Shown here: piece by piece, positions 9,204 through 17,558 of the stretch
Layout of the letters: each line of letters opens with the position of its first letter
How positions within the stretch are numbered: position 1 is the first letter of the stretch
From: Lentisphaerae bacterium ADurb.BinA184
Lineage (GTDB): Bacteria > Verrucomicrobiota > Lentisphaeria > Oligosphaerales > MVZH01
Reading direction: 5' to 3'
Assembly (NCBI GenBank): GCA_002068325.1
Contig: MVZH01000017.1
Location: forward strand, 1 to 34,493
DNA length: 34,493 nt
Program-made: the position numbers and the translations under genes
Notes under the pieces: generated by a model
The model's input: only the letters and a program-made list of their open reading frames with translations
What the model was told of the DNA's origin: nothing
The model's database searches: none

Positions 9204-9232
9204 AATATGGCCCCGGATGTGTGTGGATGCAA
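9204..9232 (-). promoter_or_regulatory. Candidate internal promoter for acpP-fabF
   Basis: On the minus strand, TTGCAT (9227-9232) and CATATT (9204-9209) are 17 nt apart; a better -10, TATTAT (9202-9207), overlaps it with a 19-nt spacer. The fabG-acpP gap is the widest within the fab genes, and this AT-rich patch stands out in it. A separate acpP promoter is common because ACP is needed in large excess. The leader would be about 110 nt. Confidence 0.35.
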
Positions 9233-9292
9233 ACCCGCCCTGCCCGCAAAGCGGCGGCCGCGCGCCGGCCGCCGTCCGTGCCGCCGCGCCGC

Positions 9293-10033
9293 TCACATCA
9301 CCATGCCGCCGTCAATGTGCAGAACCTGGCCGGTGATGTAGTCGGCGGCCGGGCTGACGAAGAAGGCGACCGCGCCGGCGACGTCCTCGGGCGTCCCGGC
9401 CCGGGCCAGCGGGATGAGCGAGAGGAAGGCCTGGCGGGCCTCGGGCGAGAGCCGGTCCGTCATCTCGGTCTGGATGTAGCCGGGGGCGACGGCGTTGACG
9501 GTGATGTTGCGCGAGGCGAACTCCTTGGCCGCGGTCTTGGTCAGGCCGATCACCCCGGCCTTGGAGGCGCTGTAGTTGGCCTGTCCCGCGTTGCCCATCA
9601 CCCCGACCACCGAGGCGATGTTGACGATGCGGCCGTAGCGCGCCTTCATCATCGGCCGCACCACCGCCTTGATGCCGTTGAAGGTTCCCTTCAGGTTGAC
9701 CGCGATGACGGCGTCCCAGTCGGCCTCCTGCATGCGGATGAGCAGCCCGTCGCGCGTGATGCCGGCGTTGTTGACAAGGATGTCGAGGCGGCCGCAGGCC
9801 GTCATCACCTCCTCGACCATGCGTTCGACCTCGGCGGGCACGGCCACGTTGGCCGCGAAGGCGGTGGCCGCGATGCCTTGGGCCCGGAACTCCGCCGCCG
9901 TCGCCTCGGCCGTGTCCTTGAGGACATCAACCACGGCCAGCGTCGCCCCGCGCGCCGCCAACCGGGCGCAGATGGCCTTGCCGATGCCCCGCGCCCCGCC
10001 CGTCACCACTGCCACACGACCATCGAGTTCCAT
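9293..10033 (-). CDS. fabG: 3-oxoacyl-ACP reductase (FabG)
   Basis: The 246-aa short-chain dehydrogenase performs the NADPH-dependent first reduction of fatty-acid elongation. Visible motifs are TGGARGIG (residues 11-18, cofactor loop), NNAG (88-91), and the catalytic Ser141, Tyr154 and Lys158 in SVVGVMGNAGQANYSASKAG. Asn113 in AVNLKG completes the tetrad. The C-terminus YITGQVLHIDGGMVM is typical. The ATG at 10033 was chosen from the motif position and upstream GAGGG; the longer open frame to 10111 adds 26 unrelated residues. Confidence 0.95.
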   Translation of the reverse strand: MELDGRVAVVTGGARGIGKAICARLAARGATLAVVDVLKDTAEATAAEFRAQGIAATAFAANVAVPAEVERMVEEVMTACGRLDILVNNAGITRDGLLIRMQEADWDAVIAVNLKGTFNGIKAVVRPMMKARYGRIVNIASVVGVMGNAGQANYSASKAGVIGLTKTAAKEFASRNITVNAVAPGYIQTEMTDRLSPEARQAFLSLIPLARAGTPEDVAGAVAFFVSPAADYITGQVLHIDGGMVM

Positions 10034-10172
10034 GGTAGACCCTCTTGGCTGCGACTTGATCGTCTTCGGATTGTCCGGCCGCCCGGCCTTGGGCGAGACG
10101 CGAGAACTCATCCGCCCCCGACGGCGCCCCCCGCCCTGGCCGGGGAAGAAACCTCTCTGCGAGGCGCCTCTC

Positions 10173-11108
10173 TCAGCCGAGGGCGCCGATCTGCGCGACG
10201 GCCTGTTCGAGCTCCGCCGCCGTGCCGATGTTGAGGGCGGCCCGGTTCTTGTCCATCCGGCGCAGGAAACCGCACAGCACTTTGCCGGGGCCGAACTCGA
10301 TGACGGCGTCCACCCCCAGCGCCAGCATGGCGTTCATGCACGGTTCCCAGCGCACGCTGCCGGTGATCTGGGCCTTGAGGTTGGCACGGATCTGCGCCCC
10401 GCTGCGCACCAGGTCGCCCGGGTAGTTCTGGGCCAGCGGACAGGCCGGGTCGGCGAACGGCGTGGCGTCCAGCACCGGCGCAAAGGCCTCGGCCGCAGGG
10501 GCCATGAGGCGGGAGTGGAACGCGCCGTCAACCTGGAGCGGGATGACGCGGGCGCCGCCGGCGGCCTGCAGCGACGCAACGGCCGCCTGGAGCCGCTCGG
10601 GGTCGCCGCTGATCACGATCTGGCCGGGGCAGTTGTAGTTGGCCACGTCTATGCCGGCGGCGGCGCAGGCCTCGACGACCCGCGCCGGGTCGGCGTTGAG
10701 CACGGCCGCCATCGCCCCGCGCCGCGCGGCGCAGGCCTCCTGCATGAGCTCGCCCCGGCGGGCCACCAGGCGCAGGCCGGTCTCGAACCCCAAGGCGCCG
10801 GCGGCGGTGGCGGCGGCAAACTCGCCGAGGCTCAGCCCGCCGCAGGCGACCGGGGCAACCGGCACGCGCTCGGTCAGGGCGGCCAGGCAGGCCATGCTCA
10901 TGGTGTAGATGGCCGGCTGGCAGTTGCGGCTCGCGGTCAGGGCGTCCAACGGCCCATCGAAACACACCGCCGAGAGCGGGCGGCCCAAGGTGGCATCGGC
11001 CTGGTCGAAGATGCGGCGGGCGGCGGGCGAGGCCTGGCAGAGGTCGCGCCCCATGCCGACCACCTGCGCGCCCTGGCCGGCGAACAGGAAGGCGATTCTG
11101 GACTTCAT
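10173..11108 (-). CDS. fabD: Malonyl-CoA:ACP transacylase (FabD)
   Basis: The 311-aa enzyme loads malonyl groups from CoA onto ACP. FLFAGQGAQ (residues 7-15) contains the oxyanion-hole Gln. The nucleophile is Ser93 in GLSLGE; most family members read GHSLGE, so His is replaced by Leu next to the nucleophile. The catalytic His198 is in GAFHSRLM. The tail FGPGKVLCGFLRRMDKN is typical. AAGGAGGT precedes the ATG at 11108 and fixes the start. It lies between fabH (86 bp) and fabG (139 bp) on the same strand. Confidence 0.94.
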   Translation of the reverse strand: MKSRIAFLFAGQGAQVVGMGRDLCQASPAARRIFDQADATLGRPLSAVCFDGPLDALTASRNCQPAIYTMSMACLAALTERVPVAPVACGGLSLGEFAAATAAGALGFETGLRLVARRGELMQEACAARRGAMAAVLNADPARVVEACAAAGIDVANYNCPGQIVISGDPERLQAAVASLQAAGGARVIPLQVDGAFHSRLMAPAAEAFAPVLDATPFADPACPLAQNYPGDLVRSGAQIRANLKAQITGSVRWEPCMNAMLALGVDAVIEFGPGKVLCGFLRRMDKNRAALNIGTAAELEQAVAQIGALG

Positions 11109-11194
11109 GATACCTCCTTGTGGGCGGCGCGGGGAGAGGCGGCGCACGCCGCGTCCCGCCCGTGGCGCCGCCGGCGGCGGAGCGGCCGGGCGGG

Positions 11195-12184
11195 CTACCA
11201 GCGGATCAGGGTGGCACCCCAGGTCAGGCCGCCGCCGAAGGCCACCATGAGCACGTACTCGCCGCGCTGAACCAGCCCCTTGCGGACCACCTCGTCCAGC
11301 GCCAGCGGGATGGAGGCGGCGGAGGTGTTGCCGTAGCGGGCGATGTTCACGTAGACGCGGTCCTCGCCCAGGCCCAGGCGTTTGCCCACGGCGTCAATGA
11401 TGCGGGTGTTGGCCTGGTGGGGGATGAGCCAGCGCACCTGTTCGCTCGAGATGCCGGCCTCGGTCAGCACCGCCGTGGCCGCATCCACCATGGCGGGGAC
11501 GGCCAGCTTGAAGACCTCGCGGCCCTCCATCTTGATGAAATGCAGCCCCTGGTCGAGCCGCTCGTGCGTGATCGGCTGCGCCGAGCCGCCGGCCGGAATG
11601 TGCAGAAGGTCGGTGTGGGCGCCCTCGGCCCCGATCGCCGAGGCCATGAAGCGATCCTCGCCGGCGGGAACCGGCCGCAGCACCACGGCGCCGGCCCCGT
11701 CGCCGAACAGCACGCAGGTGTTGCGGTCCGAGTAGTCGGTGAAGGCCGACAGCTTCTCGGCGGCGGCGATCAGCACGTTGCGGTGAGCCCCGGTGCGCAC
11801 CAGGCTGGCGCCGATCTCGAGGGCGTACAGGAACCCCGAACAGGCCGCCTCCATGCCGAAACAGGGAATGCGCGGCACCCCCAGCTTCTTCTGCACGTAG
11901 CAGGCCGTGTTGGGGAAGGGATGGTCCGGGGTCAGCGTCGGCACGATGATCAAGTCGAGATCCGCCGCCGTCATCCCGGCGGCCTCGAGGGCGCGCCGGC
12001 CGGCCTGCGTGGCCATGTCGGAGGTGGCCTCGTCAGGCGCCGCGATGTGGCGCTCGCGGATGCCGGTGCGGGTGGTGATCCACTCGTCCGAGGTCTCGAC
12101 CATCCGCTCCAAGTCGGCATTGCTGAGAATGCGGGCCGGCGCATACGAACCGGTGCCCGCCACCTGCACGCCAAATGCCTTCAT
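11195..12184 (-). CDS. fabH: 3-oxoacyl-ACP synthase III (FabH)
   Basis: The 329-aa enzyme starts fatty-acid synthesis by condensing acetyl-CoA (or a branched starter) with malonyl-ACP. The catalytic triad is Cys115 in EAACSGF, His256 in IPHQANTRI and Asn286 in YGNTSAAS. The N-terminus GTGSYAPARILSNADLE and the region TSDEWITTRTGIRERHI are diagnostic. Its ATG overlaps the plsX stop codon as ATGA, and a GAGGAG lies just upstream, so the two genes are probably translationally coupled. Confidence 0.96.
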   Translation of the reverse strand: MKAFGVQVAGTGSYAPARILSNADLERMVETSDEWITTRTGIRERHIAAPDEATSDMATQAGRRALEAAGMTAADLDLIIVPTLTPDHPFPNTACYVQKKLGVPRIPCFGMEAACSGFLYALEIGASLVRTGAHRNVLIAAAEKLSAFTDYSDRNTCVLFGDGAGAVVLRPVPAGEDRFMASAIGAEGAHTDLLHIPAGGSAQPITHERLDQGLHFIKMEGREVFKLAVPAMVDAATAVLTEAGISSEQVRWLIPHQANTRIIDAVGKRLGLGEDRVYVNIARYGNTSAASIPLALDEVVRKGLVQRGEYVLMVAFGGGLTWGATLIRW

Positions 12185-13245
12185 GGCTCCTCACCTTGGA
12201 TGGCGGCGGGGGGCAGCCGCTCCGGCCGGGCCACCCCCAGCTCCCGCACCCGCGCCACAATCTGGTCGTTGATGTGATGCTCGACGGCCTCCATCGCCAC
12301 CTTGATGGCGTTGCGGACCGCCAGCGGCGAAGACGAGCCGTGGCCCTTGATGCAGACTCCGTTGACGCCCAGCAACGGCGCCCCGCCGTACTCCTCGGCA
12401 TCGCTGATCTTGCGGAACTCGGCAAACGCCCCCCGCAACAGCGCCGCCCCGGCCAGCCGCACCGGATTGCGCCCCACCGACAGCCGGAGGCGGTCGCGGA
12501 TGAACTTGGCCACCGCCTCGCCGGTCTTGAGCACCACGTTGCCGCTGAACCCGTCGCAAACCACCACGTCCACGTGGCTGGAAAACAGGTCGTCCGGCTC
12601 GACGTTGCCGATGAACTCCATGCCGCCGTCCCCCAACCCGGAGAGGATGCGGAAACTCTCGCGCGTCAACTCGTTGCCCTTGCCATCCTCGCCGCCGACG
12701 TTGAGCAGGCCGACCCGCGGACGGGCCACGCCGAGGATCTCGCGCATGTAGATCTCGCCCATGATGGCGTACTGCGCCAGATGGCTCGGCTTGGCGTCCA
12801 CGTTGGCACCCGCGTCCAACAGGAGGCAACGCCCGTCGGTGCCCGGCAACACCGCGGCGATGCCCGGCCGCTCGATGCCGGGAAGGGTGCGCAGTTTGAG
12901 CACCGTTGAGGCCACCGCCGCCCCCGTATGCCCGGCACTGACCACCGCCAGCGCCCGCCCCTGCTTGACCAGATCCACCGCCACCGCGATCGAGGCGTTC
13001 CGCTTGCTGCGGATGGCCGCCGCCGGCGGTTCGTCCATGCCGATCACCTCGTCGGCGTGAACCAGCTCCAGCCGCGCATCGCCCAGCTTGCCGACACGGC
13101 GCAACTCCGCCTCGACCTCGGGCTGACGGCCCACCAGCAGCAGGCGGTCAATCCCCGCGAGGGAATCCAAGGCGCGGCTGACCCCCTCCACGACGGCCCG
13201 TGGAGCATGGTCGCCGCCCATGACGTCAATTGCCAGCGAAACCAT
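12181..13245 (-). CDS. plsX: Phosphate acyltransferase PlsX
   Basis: The 354-aa enzyme makes acyl-phosphate from acyl-ACP for the PlsY route of phospholipid synthesis. It starts MVSLAIDVMGGDHAP, the PlsX signature, followed by MDEPPAAAIRSKRNAS, SAGHTGAAVASTVLKL, LLDAGANVDAKPSHLAQYA, GLLNVGGEDGKGNEL, VVVCDGFSGNVVLKTGE and GAPLLGVNGVCIKGHGSS, all conserved blocks. The ATG at 13245 was chosen from the family start; the open frame to 13755 runs back through rpmF in another frame. It lies 16 bp after rpmF and overlaps fabH by 4 nt. Confidence 0.95.
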   Translation of the reverse strand: MVSLAIDVMGGDHAPRAVVEGVSRALDSLAGIDRLLLVGRQPEVEAELRRVGKLGDARLELVHADEVIGMDEPPAAAIRSKRNASIAVAVDLVKQGRALAVVSAGHTGAAVASTVLKLRTLPGIERPGIAAVLPGTDGRCLLLDAGANVDAKPSHLAQYAIMGEIYMREILGVARPRVGLLNVGGEDGKGNELTRESFRILSGLGDGGMEFIGNVEPDDLFSSHVDVVVCDGFSGNVVLKTGEAVAKFIRDRLRLSVGRNPVRLAGAALLRGAFAEFRKISDAEEYGGAPLLGVNGVCIKGHGSSSPLAVRNAIKVAMEAVEHHINDQIVARVRELGVARPERLPPAAIQGEEP

Positions 13246-13261
13246 GCCGGGTTCCTGCCCG

Positions 13262-13444
13262 TCAGTCCGTGGTCTTGGACAGAACCTGGCGCCCCTTGTA
13301 GTTGCCGCAGCTCGGGCAGACACGGTGGGGCATGCGGGCCGCGCCGCACGACGGGCACGGGCTGGTCTTGATGCCACGGTACAGATTCGCCGCCTTGCGC
13401 TGGCGAATCTTCTGCTTGGACAATTTGACCTGTTGAACGGCCAT
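13262..13444 (-). CDS. rpmF: 50S ribosomal protein L32
   Basis: This 60-aa protein of the large ribosomal subunit has the L32 start [20 protein letters not shown] and a zinc ribbon with Cys30, Cys33, Cys43 and Cys46 (CPSC, nine residues, CPSC). The yceD-rpmF-plsX-fab order is widely conserved. GGAG lies about 10 nt before the ATG. Unusually, a 132-bp inverted-repeat element fills most of the gap to yceD. Confidence 0.95.
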   Translation of the reverse strand: MAVQQVKLSKQKIRQRKAANLYRGIKTSPCPSCGAARMPHRVCPSCGNYKGRQVLSKTTD

Positions 13445-13476
13445 GTCAGGGACTCTCCACAGATGGGTTGGCTTGG

Positions 13477-13608
13477 GAGGCTCTTGCCGAATCTCGTCGC
13501 GCACCGGGGGAACGTCGCCCCCGGGCCGATTGAAGTCGGTTCATCAACGGATGCGTGCCCAGGCGGGTGTACCGGCTTCAGCCGGCCGCAAGGTTCGGCA
13601 AGAGCCTC
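13477..13608. repeat. 132-bp element with perfect 15-bp terminal inverted repeats
   Basis: GAGGCTCTTGCCGAA at 13477-13491 is exactly reverse-complemented at 13594-13608. Between the ends, three further hairpins are visible: CCGGGGG/CCCCCGG (13504-13510 and 13518-13524); a 7-bp stem with one bulge at 13527-13551; and CCGGC/GCCGG with a TTCA loop (13572-13585). The whole can fold as a closed multibranch RNA. It has no coding frame and no obvious target-site duplication. It could be a MITE-like non-autonomous element or a structured RNA leader of rpmF. Confidence 0.75.
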
Positions 13609-13660
13609 TCTTCTTTGGATGGACGGCCGCCGTGCGACCACCGCCCCGGCACCGCCCGCC

Positions 13661-14170
13661 TCAGCTCTCTCGGCCGGACGCCTCGTCCGCCTCGAACCCG
13701 AGACGGTCAAGGGCGCCCCAGGCGTCCGCCGCGGCGTCGCCGCCCTCGCAGCCACACTCCCGCACGTTCAAGTTCTGGCCGCAACGGGCACACAGTCCGC
13801 GGCAGTCTTCACGGCAGAGCTGACGTTGCGGGAAAGCCAGTAACATATCCTCGCGCAGGTCGGCCGTCAAGTCAATCTCCTCATGTCCCACCGGCTTGTA
13901 GAAGTGGCAGACCGCGGGCACGGCGAGGGGCTGGTCAAAGAACGTCAGGCAACGGTCGCAGCGGCAGCGGAAGGTGTCCTGGATCATCCCTTGCACGAGG
14001 ATGCCGCCGCGCACCAGCGACACACTGAGCTGGAACTCCGCCGCGGTGGCCGCGAAACGCCGGTCGTCCTCGGGGATGTCCAGCTCGGCCAAGGTCACCT
14101 GGCCGGCCAACGTCAACCCCTCGGGCGGAATGCCGTCGGGTTGCAGCACCAGAAGCGATTTGGATTTCAT
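13661..14170 (-). CDS. DUF177/YceD-family protein
   Basis: The 169-aa protein belongs to the YceD/DUF177 family, which is nearly always found just before rpmF and is implicated in ribosomal RNA or large-subunit assembly. It shows the conserved cysteine pattern CRCDRC (residues 69-74) and a second cluster LCREDCRGLCARC (118-130) followed by ECGC, as in the long, metal-binding type. The usual ITADLREDMLLAFP-like block is present at about 99-114 (IDLTADLREDMLLAFP). Its start overlaps the coaD stop as ATGA, implying coupled translation. The gap to rpmF is 216 bp and contains the inverted-repeat element. Confidence 0.88.
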   Translation of the reverse strand: MKSKSLLVLQPDGIPPEGLTLAGQVTLAELDIPEDDRRFAATAAEFQLSVSLVRGGILVQGMIQDTFRCRCDRCLTFFDQPLAVPAVCHFYKPVGHEEIDLTADLREDMLLAFPQRQLCREDCRGLCARCGQNLNVRECGCEGGDAAADAWGALDRLGFEADEASGRES

Positions 14171-14658
14171 GGCACCCGCAGCCGCTCGACCAAGGCCCGG
14201 GCCACCGCCTCCGGCACGAACGGCGAGATGTCGCCGCCCAGCCGGGCAATCTCCCGGATCATGGTCGAACTGAGAAAGGAGTACTCCGCCCGCGGCATCA
14301 GGAAGATGGTCTCGCACTGCGGCTCAAGCTCACGGTTCATCAGCGCCATCTGAAACTCATACTCGAAGTCCGAGACCGCCCGCAGCCCGCGCACCACCGC
14401 CACCGCCCCGAAACCCCGCACCGCCTCCGTCAGCAACCCGCTGAAGGCCGCGACGCGGACCGACGGCAGACGGGCGCAGGCCTCGCGCAACTGCGCCAGC
14501 CTCTCCTCGACGGTGAAAATCGGCGCCTTGGTCTGATTGTGACCGACCCCCACGATCACCTCGTCAAACAGCCGGACCGCCCGCTGGATGACATCGAGGT
14601 GCCCGTTGGTGACCGGGTCGAACGAGCCGGGGAACAACGCGATGCGTGCACCATTCAT
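14167..14658 (-). CDS. coaD: Phosphopantetheine adenylyltransferase
   Basis: The 163-aa enzyme catalyses the penultimate step of coenzyme A synthesis, joining ATP and 4'-phosphopantetheine. The nucleotidyltransferase motif GSFDPVTNGH (residues 11-20) and the C-terminal LSSTMIRE (129-136) are both intact, with VVRGLRAVSDFEYEFQMALMN between them. The length matches the family. It opens the coaD-yceD-rpmF-plsX-fab cluster, so CoA supply and lipid synthesis are encoded together. No clear ribosome binding site is visible before the ATG. Confidence 0.95.
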   Translation of the reverse strand: MNGARIALFPGSFDPVTNGHLDVIQRAVRLFDEVIVGVGHNQTKAPIFTVEERLAQLREACARLPSVRVAAFSGLLTEAVRGFGAVAVVRGLRAVSDFEYEFQMALMNRELEPQCETIFLMPRAEYSFLSSTMIREIARLGGDISPFVPEAVARALVERLRVP

Positions 14659-14752
14659 GGCCGCAATCTAGCGCATCGTGCGGACTCCGCAACCCGCGGC
14701 AACGGCAGGCCGAGCGGCGGGGCTGACCGCAACACGGTCTCCCGCCGCCGCG

Positions 14753-14776
14753 CTTCGCGCCTTGGCGTCTTCGCGG
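14753..14776. repeat. Three tandem 8-bp units in the HD-coaD gap
   Basis: CTTCGCGC, CTTGGCGT and CTTCGCGG follow one another without a gap. The surrounding 164 bp hold no gene. The short repeat has no assignable function. Confidence 0.4.
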
Positions 14777-14822
14777 TGAAGAGAGCTGGGGCGAAATCTC
14801 GCGGCGTGCGGCCGCCTCGGCC

Positions 14823-15401
14823 TCACCGTGCCGTCTCCGGGCCTCTCTCCTCGAGGAACCCGCGTTCGACCGCCGTGCCGATGATCGCCTGGGCGACGTC
14901 CCACAGGGCGGGGCTGCCGTCGCCGATGTGCCGGTTGCGGGCATGCACGCGGTCGGCGGTCACGCCATGCTTCCGCCACGCCAGGCCCCCGGTCAGGTAG
15001 TTGTGGAGCATGGGTTGCAGGCGGTCGAGGGCGGCGGCGAAGCGCGCCTCGGGCGTGTCGCGGCGTTCGAACTCCTCCCACAGGTTGCGGAGTTCGCAAC
15101 CCTGGTCCGCCGCCGACCGCCTCTCGTCGTAGACAAAGGTGTCGCCGGCGTCAATCTCCACCAGGTCATGGACGACGAGCATGCGGACGGCGCGCGACAG
15201 GTCGGTGCCGGACGGCGCATACTCGGCCAGCACCAGCGCCATGACGGCCAGGTGCCACGAATGCTCGGCGTCGTTCTCCGGCCGGCTACGGTCAGTCAGC
15301 CACGTCTGGCGCAGAATACCCTTGAGCCGGTCAATCTCGACGATGAATTCGAGTTGCCGGCGCAGACGCCCGTCCGCAATGGGAAGGTCGAGGGCCGCCA
15401 T
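14823..15401 (-). CDS. HD-domain hydrolase (HD_3/YfbR-like)
   Basis: The 192-aa protein has the metal-dependent HD fold. RPENDAEHSWH (residues 40-50) supplies the first His ligands, and VVHDLVEIDAGD (76-87) carries the His78-Asp79 pair and following acidic residues. The closest described relatives are small HD phosphohydrolases, including 5'-deoxynucleotidases; the substrate cannot be read from the sequence. Its ATG overlaps the pdxS stop in the string TGATG, so it is co-transcribed and probably coupled with the PLP synthase gene. A GTG one codon upstream is an alternative start. Confidence 0.82.
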   Translation of the reverse strand: MAALDLPIADGRLRRQLEFIVEIDRLKGILRQTWLTDRSRPENDAEHSWHLAVMALVLAEYAPSGTDLSRAVRMLVVHDLVEIDAGDTFVYDERRSAADQGCELRNLWEEFERRDTPEARFAAALDRLQPMLHNYLTGGLAWRKHGVTADRVHARNRHIGDGSPALWDVAQAIIGTAVERGFLEERGPETAR

Positions 15402-16282
15402 CACCAGCCGCGTTCAGCCAGGCGTTGTTCGGCCGGGATGGCGGCCAGTTCGATGCCGGCCATCGGCACCCCCAGCCCCAGCGAGGCTTCGAGAACCTTC
15501 TGCGGGTCGTTGAAGCTGGCCACGGCCTTGACGATGCCGCGCGCCCGCACCGCCGGCTCCTCGCTCTTGAAGATGCCGGAACCCACGAAGACCCCGTCGC
15601 AGCCCAGCTGCATCATCAGCGCCGCGTCGGCCGGAGTGGCAATCCCCCCGGCCGCGAAGTTGACGACCGGAAGGCGGCCCAGCTCGCGCACCTTCATGCC
15701 GACCTCGTACGGGATGCCATGCTCCTTGCAGAACGGCACCACTTCCTCGGCGGGCAGCCCGCGCAGCTGCCGGATCTCGCGGTTCATCGTGCGCATGTGA
15801 CGGACCGCCTCGACCACGTTGCCGGTGCCCGCCTCGCCCTTGGTGCGGATCATCGCCGCACCCTCCGCAATCCGCCGCGCCGCCTCGCCCAGGTTGCGGG
15901 CCCCGCAGACAAACGGGATCGCAAAGGCGTGCTTGTCAATGTGGCACTCCTCATCGGCCGGCGTCAGCACCTCGCTCTCGTCAATGTAGTCAATCTTCAG
16001 GGCTTCGAGCAGCTGCGCCTCGACAAAGTGCCCGATCCGCGCCTTGGCCATCACCGGAATCGAGACCGCGGCCTTGATCTCCAGGATCTTCTCCGGCGCC
16101 GACATGCGCGCCACCCCGCCCTGCTTGCGGATGTCCGCCGGAACCCGCTCCAAGGCCATGACCGCGACCGCGCCGGCCTCCTCGGCGATCTTGGCCTGCG
16201 CCGCGTCCGTCACGTCCATGATGACCCCGCCCTTCAACATCTGGGCGAGCTGACAGTTCAGTTCGTAACGCTTCTGGTCCAT
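15401..16282 (-). CDS. pdxS: Pyridoxal 5'-phosphate synthase, lyase subunit PdxS
   Basis: The 293-aa protein makes PLP from ribose 5-phosphate, glyceraldehyde 3-phosphate and ammonia. It has [16 protein letters not shown] at the N-terminus (Asp23), Lys80 in [10 protein letters not shown] and Lys148 in [10 protein letters not shown], the two lysines that carry reaction intermediates, plus [16 protein letters not shown] for phosphate binding. The glutaminase partner pdxT, often adjacent, is absent here; an HD hydrolase takes that position. The start at 16282 follows AGGAACC and matches the family; the longer frame to 16351 runs through its promoter. Confidence 0.95.
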   Translation of the reverse strand: MDQKRYELNCQLAQMLKGGVIMDVTDAAQAKIAEEAGAVAVMALERVPADIRKQGGVARMSAPEKILEIKAAVSIPVMAKARIGHFVEAQLLEALKIDYIDESEVLTPADEECHIDKHAFAIPFVCGARNLGEAARRIAEGAAMIRTKGEAGTGNVVEAVRHMRTMNREIRQLRGLPAEEVVPFCKEHGIPYEVGMKVRELGRLPVVNFAAGGIATPADAALMMQLGCDGVFVGSGIFKSEEPAVRARGIVKAVASFNDPQKVLEASLGLGVPMAGIELAAIPAEQRLAERGW

Positions 16283-16336
16283 GGTCTCGGTTCCTGCCGT
16301 TCTGCGAGGCGGGGGGCTTGCCCGTCCGAAACTTCT

Positions 16337-16365
16337 AATATAGCCGGCCATCGCAACCGCGGCAA
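16337..16365 (-). promoter_or_regulatory. Promoter candidate for pdxS
   Basis: On the minus strand, TTGCCG (16360-16365) and TATATT (16337-16342) are 17 nt apart. The -10 matches the consensus at five of six positions. It would give a leader of about 50 nt before pdxS, and is back to back with the dapA promoter. Confidence 0.5.
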
Positions 16366-16426
16366 ACCACCCCGCGACCGACCCGCAAGGCCCCTGAACA
16401 GGCTGCCGACAACCTCGATCGGGGGC

Positions 16427-16454
16427 TTGACGTTTGCGGGCCGCCCGCTAATGT
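16427..16454 (+). promoter_or_regulatory. Promoter candidate for dapA
   Basis: TTGACG (16427-16432), a 16-nt spacer and TAATGT (16449-16454) form a good sigma-70-type promoter, with five of six matches in the -35. Transcription would start about 73 nt before the dapA ATG. No riboswitch-like structure is evident in that short leader. Confidence 0.55.
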
Positions 16455-16533
16455 TACCCCGCACGGCTGGCGGAAAGACGGTGCTCTCCGCCTCCTCCAC
16501 GACAACAGGTCCCGCTTGACTGGAGTGGTTCCC

Positions 16534-17406
16534 ATGGAGCTGTCCGGCTGTTTCACGGCGCTGGTGACTCCGTTCCGCAACGGAAGGCTCGATGTCAAGG
16601 CCCTGCGCCGGCTGGTGGCCGCGCAGGTGAAGGCGGGGGTTGACGGAGTCGTGCCGGTCGGCACCACCGGCGAGTCGCCGACGCTGGATTTTGCCGAGCA
16701 CGACCGCGTCATCGAGATCGTCGTCGAAACCGTGGCCGGCCGCTGCAAGGTCATCGCCGGAACCGGCGGCAACGCCACCGCCGAGGCCGTGCAGCTGACC
16801 CGGCACGCCGCCAAGGCGGGCGCCGACGCCACGCTGCAGGTCACGCCCTACTACAACAAACCCATGCCCGAGGGGTTGTACCGGCACTTCGCCACGGTCG
16901 CCGACCAGGGCGGGCTGCCGGTGGTACTCTACAACGTGCCGGGCCGGACCGGGCGTGAGATCGATGTGAAGACGGTCAAACGGCTCGCCGCCCACCCCGG
17001 CATCGTCGCCATCAAGGAGGCCGGCGGCAGCGCCGACCGCGTCAGTCAGATCCTTGACGGCTGCACCCTCACCGTGCTGAGCGGCGATGACAGCCTGACC
17101 CTGCCCATGATGGTGCTCGGGGCGAAGGGCGTGGTCAGCGTCGCCTCGAACCTCCTGCCCGGCGAGGTCACGGCCATGGTGCATGCCGCCCTCGACGGCG
17201 ACTGGGAGCGGGCCCGCGCCGCCCACTACCGGCTGTACCCGCTGTTCCGCGACCTGTTCATCGAGTCCAACCCAATCCCGATCAAGGCGGCCATGGCCAT
17301 GGCCGGGATGATCGCCGAGGAGTACCGCCTGCCGCTCGGCCCGATCGGCGAGGGCAACCGCGAAATCCTCCGCGCCGCCATGCGCAAGGCGGGAATGAGG
17401 CTCTGA
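16534..17406 (+). CDS. dapA: 4-hydroxy-tetrahydrodipicolinate synthase
   Basis: The 290-aa TIM-barrel aldolase condenses pyruvate and aspartate semialdehyde at the start of the diaminopimelate/lysine branch. Seen are GTTGES (residues 43-48, with Thr44 and Thr45), YYNKP (106-110), Tyr133 and Arg138 in YNVPGRTG, and the Schiff-base Lys161 in IVAIKEAGG. SGDDSLTLPMM and ESNPIPIKAAM are typical C-terminal blocks. The ATG at 16534 has GGAG nine nt upstream; a TTG at 16516 is less likely. It is followed by dapB after 152 bp. Confidence 0.95.
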   Translation: MELSGCFTALVTPFRNGRLDVKALRRLVAAQVKAGVDGVVPVGTTGESPTLDFAEHDRVIEIVVETVAGRCKVIAGTGGNATAEAVQLTRHAAKAGADATLQVTPYYNKPMPEGLYRHFATVADQGGLPVVLYNVPGRTGREIDVKTVKRLAAHPGIVAIKEAGGSADRVSQILDGCTLTVLSGDDSLTLPMMVLGAKGVVSVASNLLPGEVTAMVHAALDGDWERARAAHYRLYPLFRDLFIESNPIPIKAAMAMAGMIAEEYRLPLGPIGEGNREILRAAMRKAGMRL

Positions 17407-17558
17407 CCCCAGCCCGGCCGACCGCCTCGAGGCGGCCTGCGGAGTCGGCGAGGTCAAAGGGCTCCGTCGGCGTTGTTCCCCACCTGTCGGTCCATTCCGG
17501 GCACGGCCACGGACGGTTCAGTCGGCATCCCTCACCTTTCATCCCTCCGGAGGTTCCC

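Noticed and set aside
13445-13660. Possible tRNA in the yceD-rpmF gap
   Set aside because: The nested hairpins suggest a cloverleaf, but no T-loop consensus, acceptor stem length or anticodon arm fits.
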